A DNA stretch of 24,267 bases from Ruminococcaceae bacterium UBA6353 (GCA_002437905.1 DJRT01000019.1:1-24267), one strand, 5' to 3'; shown: positions 1 to 7,701, numbered from the stretch's first letter. Numbers and translations: made by a program. The notes: generated by a model not told the origin, from the letters alone.

Positions 1-11
1 AGAGTAGCCAA

Positions 12-110
12 CTTCACGAAGTGAACCTAAACCGGGAAAGCTGCCTGCATGGCTGGTATTGCAGCCATGCACTTTCCCCGGCACGGTCAGCCGAAACGGC
101 TGACCGTGCC
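12..110. repeat. Stack of three hairpins in non-coding DNA
   Basis: Three consecutive inverted repeats lie in DNA with no convincing reading frame. The first is TTCAC/GTGAA (12-24). The second has a 10-bp stem (46-55 with 62-71), extended by an outer CCGGGAAAG/CTTTCCCCGG stem (32-40 with 72-81). The third is a 13-bp perfect stem (80-92 with 98-110). The third is followed on the plus strand by a weak pyrimidine-rich stretch, so it could end an upstream plus-strand gene outside the window. The symmetry also fits a dispersed palindromic element. The rest of 1-397 holds only the two terminators listed below. Confidence 0.5.
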
Positions 111-194
111 CCTATTTCCCTTTTGATGGCTGCCTGCGTCGTTCCCCCCCTTAGACCACGCGGGTGTCCATAAATCGTATCTCTTCGCACATGG

Positions 195-244
195 AAAAAC
201 CGCAAGGCGGGCGCTCGACACAAGCTGCCCGCCTTGCGGTTTTT
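195..244. terminator. Bidirectional intrinsic terminator
   Basis: An 18-nt perfect inverted repeat, 195-212 with 227-244, begins with five A and ends with five T, with a 13-bp G+C-rich core. It therefore has a U-tract in both directions. It lies downstream of metQ on the minus strand and behind the hairpin at 313-346, so it would be a second-line stop for that operon and could also end plus-strand transcription entering from the left. Confidence 0.75.
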
Positions 245-300
245 CTGTTGTCCGGCATTTCCCGGCCGGGGACAGCACCAGGCACAGACCACACCGCGCC

Positions 301-346
301 GAAAACAGAAAGCTCCCCCGCTGCGGCATACGCCGCAGCGGGGGAG
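301..346 (-). terminator. Intrinsic terminator of metNIQ
   Basis: A 15-bp perfect stem (313-327 with 332-346, loop ATAC) is followed on the minus strand by a T-rich run (CTTTCTGTTTTC). It lies about 50 bp beyond the metQ stop codon and is the likely end of the methionine transporter operon. Confidence 0.8.
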
Positions 347-397
347 TGCGCTCTGTTCGCTGTTCGCTATCCACTATTCGGGTTTATCGGCAGCCGA

Positions 398-1201
398 TCA
401 GAAGCTGGCGATCACCGCGCCGTCATACTTTTCGGCGATGAAATTCTTGACCTTCTCGGTCTGCAGAGCCTTGGCAAGCGCCTGGATAGCCTCGTCCTGC
501 TCATGTCCCTCTTTGACCACCAGAATGTTGGCAAAGGTCTGGGCAGCCTCGGAGTCCTTATCCTCCACAGCCAGCGCCTCGCTGACCTTCAGGCCGGCAT
601 TGATGGCGTAGTTGCCGTTGATCACCGCCACAGCCACGCTGTCCAGGCAGGTGGGCACAACTGCTGCTTCCATCTCCACCACATCATAGTTGTGGGGGTT
701 CTCCACGATATCCAGCTTGGTGGCGGTCAGGCCGGCGCCGTCGCGCAGCTTGATCAGCCCCTGTGCCGCCAGCAGCTGCAGGGCACGCGCCTCGTTGGTG
801 CCGTCGTTCGGCACCGCGATCTTATCGCCATCCTTCAGGTCTGCCAGCGCCTTGGCCGTGCCGGCATACAGGCCGTACGGCTCGTAGTGGATCGCTGCCA
901 CGCTGACCAGGTGGGTGCCGTTCTTCTCATTGAAGTCGTCCAGATAGGGCTTGTGCTGGAAGTAGTTGGCGTCCAGATCGCCATCCTCGGTGGCGGTATT
1001 GGGCAGCACATAGTCGTCGTACACCTTCACCTGCAGGTCGTAGCCCTGCTCAGCCAGGGTATCCTTCACCTGCTCCAGAATCTCGGCGTGGGGGGTGGCG
1101 CTGGCGCCAACCTTGATAACCTTTTTCTCCTTGGAGCCGCAGCCCACCAGGCACAGAGCCAGCAGCACAGCAGCCGTCAGAACCGATACGAATTTTTTCA
1201 T
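398..1201 (-). CDS. metQ: Methionine ABC transporter substrate-binding lipoprotein (NlpA/MetQ family)
   Basis: 267 aa. Binds methionine outside the membrane and hands it to MetI/MetN. The N-terminus is a lipoprotein signal peptide: MKK, a hydrophobic stretch, then LVGC with the lipidated Cys at residue 21. The mature part begins with the typical VIKVGASATPHAEIL segment of the family, and the length is normal. I chose the ATG at 1201 because AAAGGAG lies 9 nt upstream; an in-frame ATG at 1210 directly touches that ribosome-binding site and is less likely. It is the third gene of metN-metI-metQ, 82 bp after metI. Methionine specificity is supported by the Met T-box upstream of metN. Confidence 0.93.
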   Translation of the reverse strand: MKKFVSVLTAAVLLALCLVGCGSKEKKVIKVGASATPHAEILEQVKDTLAEQGYDLQVKVYDDYVLPNTATEDGDLDANYFQHKPYLDDFNEKNGTHLVSVAAIHYEPYGLYAGTAKALADLKDGDKIAVPNDGTNEARALQLLAAQGLIKLRDGAGLTATKLDIVENPHNYDVVEMEAAVVPTCLDSVAVAVINGNYAINAGLKVSEALAVEDKDSEAAQTFANILVVKEGHEQDEAIQALAKALQTEKVKNFIAEKYDGAVIASF

Positions 1202-1283
1202 TGTCAGCATCTCCTTTAAGTATTTTATATTTATTCATATACAGCCCGTATATAATATGCGGTGCTGTACAGCGGACGGGGAA

Positions 1284-1970
1284 TCAGGTACGGATACGCT
1301 TATCCGTGGATTTGGCCAGCTTCATGCCCAGCTCCTGCAGAATCTGCACCAGGATGATGAGCACGATGGATGCGGTATACATGATCGCATCCCGGAAGCG
1401 GTAGAGGCCATACTGCACAGCGATGGCGCCCAGGCCGCCGCCGCCCACCAGCGTTGCCAGCGGGGTATAGCCGAGGATGGTGGTAACGGCGATGGCCGCC
1501 CCGACCAGCAGGGAGGGCTTTGCCTCCGGCAGCAGCACCTTGCAGATGATCTGCCAGTTCGAGCTGCCCATGGACTGCGCCGCCTCGATCACGCCGTGGT
1601 CGACCTCTTTCAGTGAGCTCTCCACCATGCGCGCCACAAAGGGGGCGGCGGAAAGGGTCAGCGGCACCAGAAAGGCGGTATTGCCCACCTTGGTGCCAAC
1701 CAGCGCCTTGGTCAGCGGCAGCGCCATCACCAGCAGGATCATAAACGGCACCGAACGGAAGATATTTACGATCAGCCCCAGCACCTTGCTGACCGCCGGC
1801 TGCGGGCGGATGCCGTCCCGGTCGGTCACACACAGGATCACACCCAGCGGAATACCGATCACATAGGCCAGGACGGTACAGGCGGCCACCAGGTACAGGG
1901 TGGTCAGCAGGCCGGTGCCGTACTCGGCCAGCATCCCATTGCCAAAGGCGGTTTCAAAAAACTCATGCAT
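1284..1970 (-). CDS. metI: Methionine ABC transporter permease
   Basis: 228 aa, the usual MetI size. Forms the membrane channel as a dimer. It has about five hydrophobic segments and the ABC-permease coupling loop near residues 140-160 (EAAQSMGSSNWQI...LLPEA), which contacts the ATPase. Its ATG overlaps the 3' end of metN by 8 bp (ATGCATGA), so the two are translationally coupled. Located between metN and metQ in the standard order. Confidence 0.93.
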   Translation of the reverse strand: MHEFFETAFGNGMLAEYGTGLLTTLYLVAACTVLAYVIGIPLGVILCVTDRDGIRPQPAVSKVLGLIVNIFRSVPFMILLVMALPLTKALVGTKVGNTAFLVPLTLSAAPFVARMVESSLKEVDHGVIEAAQSMGSSNWQIICKVLLPEAKPSLLVGAAIAVTTILGYTPLATLVGGGGLGAIAVQYGLYRFRDAIMYTASIVLIILVQILQELGMKLAKSTDKRIRT

Positions 1971-2988
1971 CCAGCGGTTCCTCCTTACAGTAAATTCCGT
2001 GCTCGGTGAGGTAGGCTTTCATGCGGGCCACCGCATCGGCATCCTCCGGCAGGGCAATCACCATCTGCCCGAACACCTTGCCCTCCACCGTCTTGGTGTG
2101 GGCATACAGGATATTCACCAACACCCGGCAATCCATCACCATGCGGGACACGATCGGCTCAAAGGCGGAGGTACCGTCAAACACCAGCCGCAGCGCCTGC
2201 CGGCTGCCGCTGCGGGCCACGGCCTGCCCCTGTGGGGAGATCAGCTGCCGCGCAATGGCCGACTGCGGCCGCACAAACACCTCGCTGACCTCGCCCATCT
2301 CCACAATGTGGCTCTGGTCAATCACCGCCACGCGGTGGCAGATCTGCTCGATCACCTTCATCTCATGGGTGATCACCACAATGGTGACACCCAGCTGCCG
2401 GTTGATCTGCTGCAGCAGCGAGAGGATGGACTGCGTGGTGGTGGGGTCCAGCGCGCTGGTGGCCTCGTCACACAGCAGCACCTTTGGGTTGTTGGCCAGT
2501 GCGCGGGCGATGGCCACACGCTGCTTCTGCCCGCCGGACATCTGTGAGGGGTAGGCGTGCATTCGCTCCTCCAGCCCCACCAGCCGCAGCAGCTCCTCGG
2601 CGCGGGCACGCGCCCTGGCACGGGGCACGCCGGCAATCTCCAGCGGGTAGCACACATTGGCAATGGCATCCCGCTGCGCCAGCAGGTTGAAGCCCTGGAA
2701 GATCATGCCCATCTGCTGGCGGGCAGCCAGCAGCTCCCGCCGGCTCATGGTGGACAGGTCATTGCCATCCACCACCACACGCCCCTGCGTGGGCACCTCC
2801 AGATAATTGATGCAGCGCACCAGCGTGCTCTTGCCGGCGCCGCTCAGGCCGATGATACCGAATATCTCCCCCTGCCGGATGGTCAGGTCGATATCCCGCA
2901 GGGCCACGATATCGCCGGCAGCGCCGTGGAAGGTCTTGCCCAGCCCCTCGATGCGGATGATCTCCTGCGGGGTCTGCGTTTCGCTCAT
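1963..2988 (-). CDS. metN: Methionine ABC transporter ATP-binding protein
   Basis: 341 aa. Cytoplasmic ATPase powering methionine uptake. Walker A GLSGAGKST is at 47-55, the Q-loop Gln near 98, the signature MSGGQ at 150-154, and Walker B LLCDE at 171-175. The last ~95 residues after the nucleotide-binding domain fit the ACT-like NIL domain of MetN, through which methionine inhibits transport in characterised members. I start at the ATG at 2988, which has GAGGAG upstream; an in-frame start at 3018 has no such site. First gene of the operon, about 40 bp after the T-box terminator. Confidence 0.94.
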   Translation of the reverse strand: MSETQTPQEIIRIEGLGKTFHGAAGDIVALRDIDLTIRQGEIFGIIGLSGAGKSTLVRCINYLEVPTQGRVVVDGNDLSTMSRRELLAARQQMGMIFQGFNLLAQRDAIANVCYPLEIAGVPRARARARAEELLRLVGLEERMHAYPSQMSGGQKQRVAIARALANNPKVLLCDEATSALDPTTTQSILSLLQQINRQLGVTIVVITHEMKVIEQICHRVAVIDQSHIVEMGEVSEVFVRPQSAIARQLISPQGQAVARSGSRQALRLVFDGTSAFEPIVSRMVMDCRVLVNILYAHTKTVEGKVFGQMVIALPEDADAVARMKAYLTEHGIYCKEEPLDA

Positions 2989-3026
2989 GTTCCTTGTCTC
3001 CTCTCGCCCGTCGGGCAATTCTGATC

Positions 3027-3070
3027 AAAAAAAACGCGCTGTCGTCCTGTTCATAAGGACGACAGCGCGT
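3027..3070 (-). terminator. Regulated terminator of the Met T-box
   Basis: A 14-bp perfect stem (3057-3070 with 3034-3047) is followed on the minus strand by an eight-T run (3034-3027). The 5' arm is close to the T-box core, so terminator and antiterminator are mutually exclusive, as in other T-box leaders. Confidence 0.9.
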
Positions 3071-3316
3071 GTCGTGTTACCACCTTACTTCACCGGCCCC
3101 TCACGGGGACAGCCTCTGTCGGTACGCGGCCGGAACGGCCGGAATACCCGGGCGCTGTAATGGGCGCTCCCATCGCAGCCTAACGCGCGTGTACACGCCC
3201 GCTCGGTGCGCGGCTCCGAGGCCATCTTCCATTCCGTCTTTTGCGCCCCCTTTCACCAAACAGGGGCTCTCTGCGGCATATCCCGGAATGTACTCTCCTC
3301 ATCTTTGCCTTTGTTG
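3027..3316 (-). ncRNA. T-box leader riboswitch, Met specifier
   Basis: On the minus strand the leader carries the T-box core AAGGTGGTAACACG (3086-3073), which base-pairs with the uncharged tRNA acceptor end in this RNA class. A Stem I apical region has AGAGAGCC...TTGGTGAAA near 3280. A specifier segment GAAG-ATG-GCC has the codon ATG at 3225-3223, followed by the usual CGGAGCC-type sequence. The Met codon agrees with metNIQ downstream. When tRNA-Met is uncharged, the antiterminator should form and let transcription proceed. The 5' end is estimated from the promoter. I did not fold the whole RNA. Confidence 0.9.
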
Positions 3317-3322
3317 TGGTGC

Positions 3323-3351
3323 ATTATAGCACGGCAATTTTGCCTTGTCAA
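3323..3351 (-). promoter_or_regulatory. Consensus promoter of the T-box/metNIQ transcript
   Basis: On the minus strand, TTGACA (3351-3346), a 17-bp spacer and TATAAT (3328-3323) match the sigma-A consensus in all twelve positions. Transcription should start near 3316, giving a leader of about 290 nt to the terminator. Confidence 0.92.
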
Positions 3352-3358
3352 GCGTTTT

Positions 3359-3386
3359 TCACAAAAAAATTCGACTTTTTTTGTGA
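3359..3386 (-). terminator. A+T-rich inverted repeat, possible terminator of the sugar operon
   Basis: An 11-bp perfect inverted repeat (TCACAAAAAAA, 3359-3369, with 3376-3386) lies between the stop of the PHP gene and the -35 box of the met promoter. On the minus strand the second arm is itself a T run. The stem is weak for a terminator, and the site could equally be an operator next to the met promoter. Confidence 0.4.
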
Positions 3387-3395
3387 GTGGAGCGC

Positions 3396-4238
3396 TCACA
3401 CCCCGGCAATGTGGAATTTATCGGCCTCTGTGAGCCCCAGACGGGCGGCAATCGCGGTAAAATTGGCCTTGGCCCCGGCAAGCTCCGCCGGATGGTGCGC
3501 ATCGCTGCCAAAGTAGAATTTGCAGCCGCAGGCCTTGGCCGTTTCAAAAATGCGGTATACCGAAGCGCTGACCTGCGGCGTCATGGCCCGGTCGATGAAG
3601 TTCAGCTCCACACCGGCCCCCAGCTCCGCCACACGGCAGAACAGCTCCCGCAGCATCACATCGGGGATCAGATCCAGCGTATGCGCCATATAGCGCTCAT
3701 CCGCAAAATTGAACCATTGCAGGTGCGCCAGCCCCACCTTGCCGAACGGCAGATCCGCCTCCAACACCGCCCGCAGGCGGCGCACCCACAGCACCGACAG
3801 GATGCGGCAGCTTTCCTCTGTGCCGGGGATCTTCCAATTGACCGGCGTGATCAGCCGGCTATCAATGGTGAAATCCCGGACATGCAGATGGTTGATGGGA
3901 ATAATGAGAAAATCCAGCTGCTGCAGGAATGCCTCGCTGATGCCGATATGGTCGTACATGTCCATATCCGTTTCGCCGCCAAACAGAAACTGCACACGGT
4001 CATCCTGCGGCAGCGGCAGCGACCGGCAGATGTAGGCGCTGTTCTGCTTGTCGTAGCCGGAACCGGCATAGGCCGGGTGCGGCGCCCGCTCATCATAGAA
4101 ATGGTCGGTCAGGCAGATCTGCCGGTATCCATTCTCGATCGCGTACTGCAGCAGCCGCTGCGGCGTCTGCTCCGGATCCAGCGAGCACAGGGACAGCCCG
4201 CTATGCAGATGCAGGTCGTGGTCAATGACATAGTCCAT
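3396..4238 (-). CDS. PHP-domain phosphoesterase (histidinol-phosphatase-like)
   Basis: 280 aa. PHP proteins hydrolyse phosphate esters with a two- or three-metal centre. Visible metal ligands are DLHLHSG (His10, His12), LTDHF (Asp45, His46), the GGETDM segment, an NHLHVRD segment, and FGSDAHH near the C-terminus. These are the usual PHP motifs in order. The ATG at 4238 is chosen because AAAAGGAG lies 8 nt upstream. It is the last gene of a sugar-isomerase/oxidoreductase operon, 70 bp downstream of the oxidoreductase, so a sugar phosphate is a more likely substrate than histidinol phosphate; no other histidine gene is present. The exact substrate is unknown. Confidence 0.82.
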   Translation of the reverse strand: MDYVIDHDLHLHSGLSLCSLDPEQTPQRLLQYAIENGYRQICLTDHFYDERAPHPAYAGSGYDKQNSAYICRSLPLPQDDRVQFLFGGETDMDMYDHIGISEAFLQQLDFLIIPINHLHVRDFTIDSRLITPVNWKIPGTEESCRILSVLWVRRLRAVLEADLPFGKVGLAHLQWFNFADERYMAHTLDLIPDVMLRELFCRVAELGAGVELNFIDRAMTPQVSASVYRIFETAKACGCKFYFGSDAHHPAELAGAKANFTAIAARLGLTEADKFHIAGV

Positions 4239-4270
4239 GGGGCTTTCTCCTTTTCTCCGCAAAAGCGCAT

Positions 4271-4295
4271 GGCGGGCAGGAAATCCCTGCCCGCC
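4271..4295 (-). other. Intercistronic hairpin
   Basis: A 10-bp G+C-rich stem (4271-4280 with 4286-4295) lies in the 70-bp gap between the oxidoreductase and PHP genes. It has no clean U-tract on either strand. It may act as a partial terminator or protect the 3' end of the upstream message, lowering PHP expression relative to the first two genes. Confidence 0.45.
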
Positions 4296-4308
4296 GCTGC
4301 CTAAAGAT

Positions 4309-5253
4309 TTATTCCAGAATGGACAGAACGGTCTCCAACTCCTCCGGCTTGACGAGGATATCGCCGCCATCCAGCACCCGGTCGGTGAAGTAGCGGATCT
4401 CCTCATAGTACGCATCGGTGGCCGGCAGATTGATGGTGGCCTCGCCGGTAGCCTCGCCCGGCTTGACGGTGAAGCTTTCGCCCTCCACCGGGTACACGGT
4501 CAGACCGCCGGGCACCGTCTCGATGACCGCCCGCTCAAAGTGGAAGCGGAAGCCGGACAGGAAGGGATGATCCCCCTTATACCACGCGGCAAAGGCGGTC
4601 ACATCCGCCCCGTTGGCGAAGTGGTACACGGCGCGCAGCGCGTCGCTGCCATTGAGGGTATCGCGGCGGAAATCCGTCTTTTCCGGCGCGCCCAGCGCGT
4701 ATACCAGGAAGTCCAGATCGTGCACATGCAGATCCAGCGCTGCCAGGCCGCTGCGGGCGCGGTCGGTCATCCAGTTATCCCAGCTCCAGGCGGGGGTGGC
4801 GCCGATGCGGTGCATCTCGCCCTGCAGCAGCTTGCCGTAGGTGCCCTCATCCAGCGCCTTCTTCACAAACACATACTCCGGCCAGAACCGCAGCACCTGC
4901 GCGATCATCAGCTTGACGCCGCGCTCCTTTGCCGCCGCATACAGGCCGGCCACCTCATCGCGGTGCAGCGCGATCGGCTTTTCGCACAGCACATGCACGC
5001 CGCGCGCAATGCCGCGGCGGATGTACTCCGCGTGCAGGAAGGTGGGCAGGCAGATATCCAGGATATCCGGCTGCTCCGCGTCCATCATTTCCTCAAAATC
5101 GGTGTACTGGTGCATGGGCGCATCGTTGTATTTCTCCATCTGCTCCGGGCGGATATCGCAGATACCCACCAGCTCGGCCTCCGGGATACGCCGCCATGCG
5201 GGGATGTGGGCACCGCTGATGCCGCCCACGCCAACAAGACAAACCTTAAGCAT
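4309..5253 (-). CDS. Gfo/Idh/MocA family NAD(P)-dependent oxidoreductase
   Basis: 314 aa. Oxidises or reduces a sugar, inositol or related polyol with NAD(P). The N-terminal Rossmann fold carries GVGGISG (8-14) and the acidic end of beta-2 in CDI (32-34). The signature CEKP is at 90-93, with the catalytic Lys92, and DLHVHD (174-179) holds the likely catalytic Asp/His pair. The ATG overlaps the preceding isomerase gene by 8 bp and has AAAGGAGG upstream, so translation is probably coupled. Pairing with an IolE-like isomerase suggests catabolism of a sugar acid, inositol-like compound or 3-keto-glycoside. The substrate cannot be read from sequence. Confidence 0.9.
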   Translation of the reverse strand: MLKVCLVGVGGISGAHIPAWRRIPEAELVGICDIRPEQMEKYNDAPMHQYTDFEEMMDAEQPDILDICLPTFLHAEYIRRGIARGVHVLCEKPIALHRDEVAGLYAAAKERGVKLMIAQVLRFWPEYVFVKKALDEGTYGKLLQGEMHRIGATPAWSWDNWMTDRARSGLAALDLHVHDLDFLVYALGAPEKTDFRRDTLNGSDALRAVYHFANGADVTAFAAWYKGDHPFLSGFRFHFERAVIETVPGGLTVYPVEGESFTVKPGEATGEATINLPATDAYYEEIRYFTDRVLDGGDILVKPEELETVLSILE

Positions 5254-6088
5254 TTTCCGTTTCCTCCTTTAAGACAGACAGGATCAGATCCCGTGCTTCA
5301 TTGATATCCTTGGTCTGCTCATCGCCCTCGATCTCGCGCTCGATGGTGATGGGGCCGTCATAGCCCAGGCCGCGCAGCTTGCGCAGAAACTCCGGGAAGC
5401 GCGCACGGCCGGTGCCCAGCTTGACCTCCCAGCCGAGGTTGTGGCCATCGGTGGGGTAGTTGCCGTCCTTGGCGTGCACATTGCGGACATATTTGCCGAT
5501 CACATCCAGCGCATCCACCGGATTGGCCTTGCCGTACAGAATCACATTGCCGGTATCAAAATTGACGCCGAGATTGCCGGTGCCGATGTCCTCAAAGGCG
5601 CGCAGCATGGCCACCGGGGTCTCCTGGCCGCTCTCAAACAGCAGGTACTGGCCGTTCGCCTTCAGGTGCTCCGCCACCTGCCGCGCCGCATCGATAAAGC
5701 CCTCATACAGCGGATCGTACGGATTTTCCGGAATGAAGCCCATGTGGGTGATCACATCCGTCAGGCCGAGGGATTTGGCAAAGTCGGCACCGTCGCACAG
5801 GTTTTTAATGCGCATTTCGCGGTACTCCGGCGGCACCAGGCCGAGGGTCTTCTGCCCCTCGTAGAAGTTCCACACACAGGGGCCCTGCCACCCGCACCAG
5901 AAGCCGGTGATGGTGATCGCATACTTTTCGGCTGCCGCCAGGATGGCATCCCGCTCCTCCGGAGTCCAGAGGTCGGGGTTCCAGGACAGCAGCTGGCAAT
6001 AGTGGTAATCATGCTCATACAGCTTGCGGAATTCCTCGTCGATGGGTCGCCCGACCCGGTGGTTGACGCAAACGCCGACAGTCATCAT
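5246..6088 (-). CDS. Sugar phosphate isomerase/epimerase (xylose isomerase-like TIM barrel)
   Basis: 280 aa. A TIM-barrel protein of the AP endonuclease 2/IolE/tagatose-epimerase superfamily. Likely metal and catalytic residues sit in family-typical strings: FESGQE (Glu152), NFDTGN (Asp178), HAKDG (His205) and ITIERE (Glu250). The ATG at 6088 has AAGGAGG 9 nt upstream; an adjacent ATG at 6085 is possible. It is the first gene of the isomerase-oxidoreductase-PHP operon and is divergent from an AraC-type regulator that probably controls it. The reaction is likely a ketose epimerisation or keto-sugar dehydration; the substrate is unknown. Confidence 0.87.
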   Translation of the reverse strand: MMTVGVCVNHRVGRPIDEEFRKLYEHDYHYCQLLSWNPDLWTPEERDAILAAAEKYAITITGFWCGWQGPCVWNFYEGQKTLGLVPPEYREMRIKNLCDGADFAKSLGLTDVITHMGFIPENPYDPLYEGFIDAARQVAEHLKANGQYLLFESGQETPVAMLRAFEDIGTGNLGVNFDTGNVILYGKANPVDALDVIGKYVRNVHAKDGNYPTDGHNLGWEVKLGTGRARFPEFLRKLRGLGYDGPITIEREIEGDEQTKDINEARDLILSVLKEETENA

Positions 6089-6121
6089 ATTTCGGTTCCT
6101 CCTTGCAAATTCGGTGATTTC

Positions 6122-6150
6122 ATAGTACAATAAAATTATGACTTATTCAA
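6122..6150 (-). promoter_or_regulatory. Promoter of the sugar operon
   Basis: On the minus strand TTGAAT (6150-6145), a 17-bp spacer and TACTAT (6127-6122) form a moderate sigma-A-type promoter. The match is imperfect, as expected for an activator-dependent promoter. The 114-bp divergent region to the araC-type gene is A+T-rich and must also hold that gene's promoter, for which I saw no clear candidate. Confidence 0.55.
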
Positions 6151-6202
6151 CGGCTTTATTTGCCATAAATTCGCACAATATTGACTTTTGGAGGAAACAG
6201 CC

Positions 6203-7099
6203 ATGGCGGATCCGCTATATATAAAGGAAGAGCAGAACGATAATGTGGCCGAGCTGCCGGTGAAGGCGCTGGAAAACACGGCCGCCGCCGCAGGGATGCG
6301 GTTTCCGCTGCACTGGCACGAGCGCGTGGAGCTGCTGCTGATCACCTCCGGCCGGCTGACGGTGCGCTGCGGCGCTGCCACCGTGGTTGCCGTGCCGGGC
6401 GAGGTGGTGGTGGTAAACGCCAAGGAGGGGCACGCCGGCCGCGCAGAGGAGGACGGCACCAACTACCGCACGGTGATGATGGAGCTGGCGCCGTTTCTGC
6501 ACGACCCCTACTGCGGGGCACGGTACATCCGCCCGCTGCTGGCACGGCAATACAGCTTCGTGAACCTGTTGCGCGACCCGGAGGTGAGCCGGGCGACCGA
6601 CGCGCTGGCAGACGCCTGCCTGTACCCGGACGCCACCGCGCCGCTGACGGTGGAAAGCCGGATGCTCGGCCTGCTGGCGCTGCTGCTGCAGCGGCACCTG
6701 CGCACGGCGCCGCCGGAGGCCGCCGGCAGCAGCGGCTTCCGCACGGTGCTGGATTATCTGGACGAGCACTACGCCGCACCGCTGACCGTGCCGGCACTGG
6801 CCGAGCGCTTTGGCTACGACCCGGCCTATTTCTGCCGCAAATTCCGCCGTGAGACCGGTATGACCTGCGGCGAATACCTGCGCACCCTGCGGCTGGAGGC
6901 CGCCGCCCTGCTGCTGCGCAGCGAACGGGAGCTGCCGGTGCAGCAGCTGGCCGCCCGCTGCGGGTTTGAGGACAGCAACTACTTTTCCCGCTGCTTCTGT
7001 GCCCGCTACGGCGCGCCGCCCTCCCGGTGGCGCAAAAATGAAATGGAAAATGAGAAACAGAGCAATCCGGAGCAAAAACGAGAGAAAACGAGCGATTGA
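6203..7099 (+). CDS. AraC-family transcriptional regulator (cupin + HTH)
   Basis: 298 aa. A cytoplasmic DNA-binding protein that probably senses a sugar-type ligand and controls the divergent isomerase/oxidoreductase/PHP operon. Residues 30-80 form a cupin-like sensor with HWHERVELLLITSG and the PGEVVVV strand. The C-terminal AraC domain spans about 178-277, with its first HTH near 193-213 and the second near 244-265 ending in the family-typical NYFSRCF. The last ~20 residues are highly charged and not part of the domain. The ATG at 6203 has GGAGG 8 nt upstream; a TTG at 6188 overlaps that site and is rejected. Confidence 0.88.
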   Translation: MADPLYIKEEQNDNVAELPVKALENTAAAAGMRFPLHWHERVELLLITSGRLTVRCGAATVVAVPGEVVVVNAKEGHAGRAEEDGTNYRTVMMELAPFLHDPYCGARYIRPLLARQYSFVNLLRDPEVSRATDALADACLYPDATAPLTVESRMLGLLALLLQRHLRTAPPEAAGSSGFRTVLDYLDEHYAAPLTVPALAERFGYDPAYFCRKFRRETGMTCGEYLRTLRLEAAALLLRSERELPVQQLAARCGFEDSNYFSRCFCARYGAPPSRWRKNEMENEKQSNPEQKREKTSD

Positions 7100-7132
7100 G
7101 TGATGTAAATGAAAAAATCCGGAATTCGCCCC

Positions 7133-7161
7133 TTGACAGGCTTTTTTGGATATGGTATTAT
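7133..7161 (+). promoter_or_regulatory. Promoter of rplM-rpsI
   Basis: TTGACA (7133-7138), a 17-bp spacer and TATTAT (7156-7161) give a near-consensus sigma-A promoter. It lies about 33 bp downstream of the araC-type gene and about 115 bp upstream of rplM, leaving a long structured leader. Confidence 0.88.
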
Positions 7162-7167
7162 ACGGAG

Positions 7168-7275
7168 CGTTCGGAAAAAACGGCCTTCCGCCGGGCATCT
7201 GCTGCCGGCCAATTAACCCAAGACCGTCCGACGCAGGCACATTGCGGTGCCGACTATAATTAGGAGGAAACGACT
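7168..7275 (+). ncRNA. Probable ribosomal protein L13 leader
   Basis: About 108 nt lie between the predicted transcription start and the rplM start codon. The stretch contains a GCCGG/CCGGC-type hairpin around 7190-7210, an AATTAACCCAAGACCG segment, and a second hairpin GGCAC/GTGCC (7236-7240 with 7247-7251) just before the AGGAGG ribosome-binding site. Firmicutes carry an L13 autoregulatory leader at this position, and the layout is consistent with it. I judge the family from position and remembered sequence, not from a covariance model. Confidence 0.6.
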
Positions 7276-7701
7276 ATGACTTTTATGGCAAAGGCCGGGC
7301 AGGTCGAGCGCAAGTGGTATGTGATCGACGCTGCCGGCAAACCCCTCGGCCGTGTGGCCGCCCAGGCTGCCGTGCTGCTGCGCGGTAAGCATAAGCCCAC
7401 CTTTACCCCGCATGTGGATTGCGGTGACAATGTCATCATTATCAACTGCGCTGAGGCTGTGCTGACCGGTAAGAAGCTGGAGAAGAAGCTGTGGCAGCGC
7501 CACACCGGCTGGATCGGCAACCTGAAGACCACCAAGTACGCCACCCTGATGGAGCAGCGCCCCACCAAGGCGATGGAGCTGGCTGTTGGCGGCATGATTC
7601 CCAACAACACCATCGGCCGCGCCGCGGAGACCCGCCTGCACTGCTATGCCGGTGCGGAGCATCCCCACGCTTCCCAGAAGCCGGAAGCGTTTGAACTGTG
7701 A
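7276..7701 (+). CDS. rplM: 50S ribosomal protein L13 (uL13)
   Basis: 141 aa, normal bacterial length. Early-assembling large-subunit protein. Recognised by WYVIDAAGKPLGRVAA near the N-terminus, the GDNVIIINC segment and the MELAVGGMIPNNTIGR stretch. AGGAGG lies 8 nt before the ATG. It is followed 21 bp later by rpsI, the conserved bacterial pair. Expression is probably controlled by the leader just upstream. Confidence 0.97.
   Translation: MTFMAKAGQVERKWYVIDAAGKPLGRVAAQAAVLLRGKHKPTFTPHVDCGDNVIIINCAEAVLTGKKLEKKLWQRHTGWIGNLKTTKYATLMEQRPTKAMELAVGGMIPNNTIGRAAETRLHCYAGAEHPHASQKPEAFEL

Noticed and set aside
14..374. Small frames on both strands at the left edge
   Set aside because: They run through hairpins and two terminators, have no ribosome-binding site and no recognisable product.
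3027..3316. SAM riboswitch as the control element of metNIQ
   Set aside because: The conserved T-box core, Met specifier and T-box-type terminator are present, and I saw no S-box core motifs.
3069..3433. Short plus-strand frames within the T-box leader
   Set aside because: The stretch is explained by the T-box RNA and its promoter on the minus strand; no ribosome-binding sites or recognisable product.
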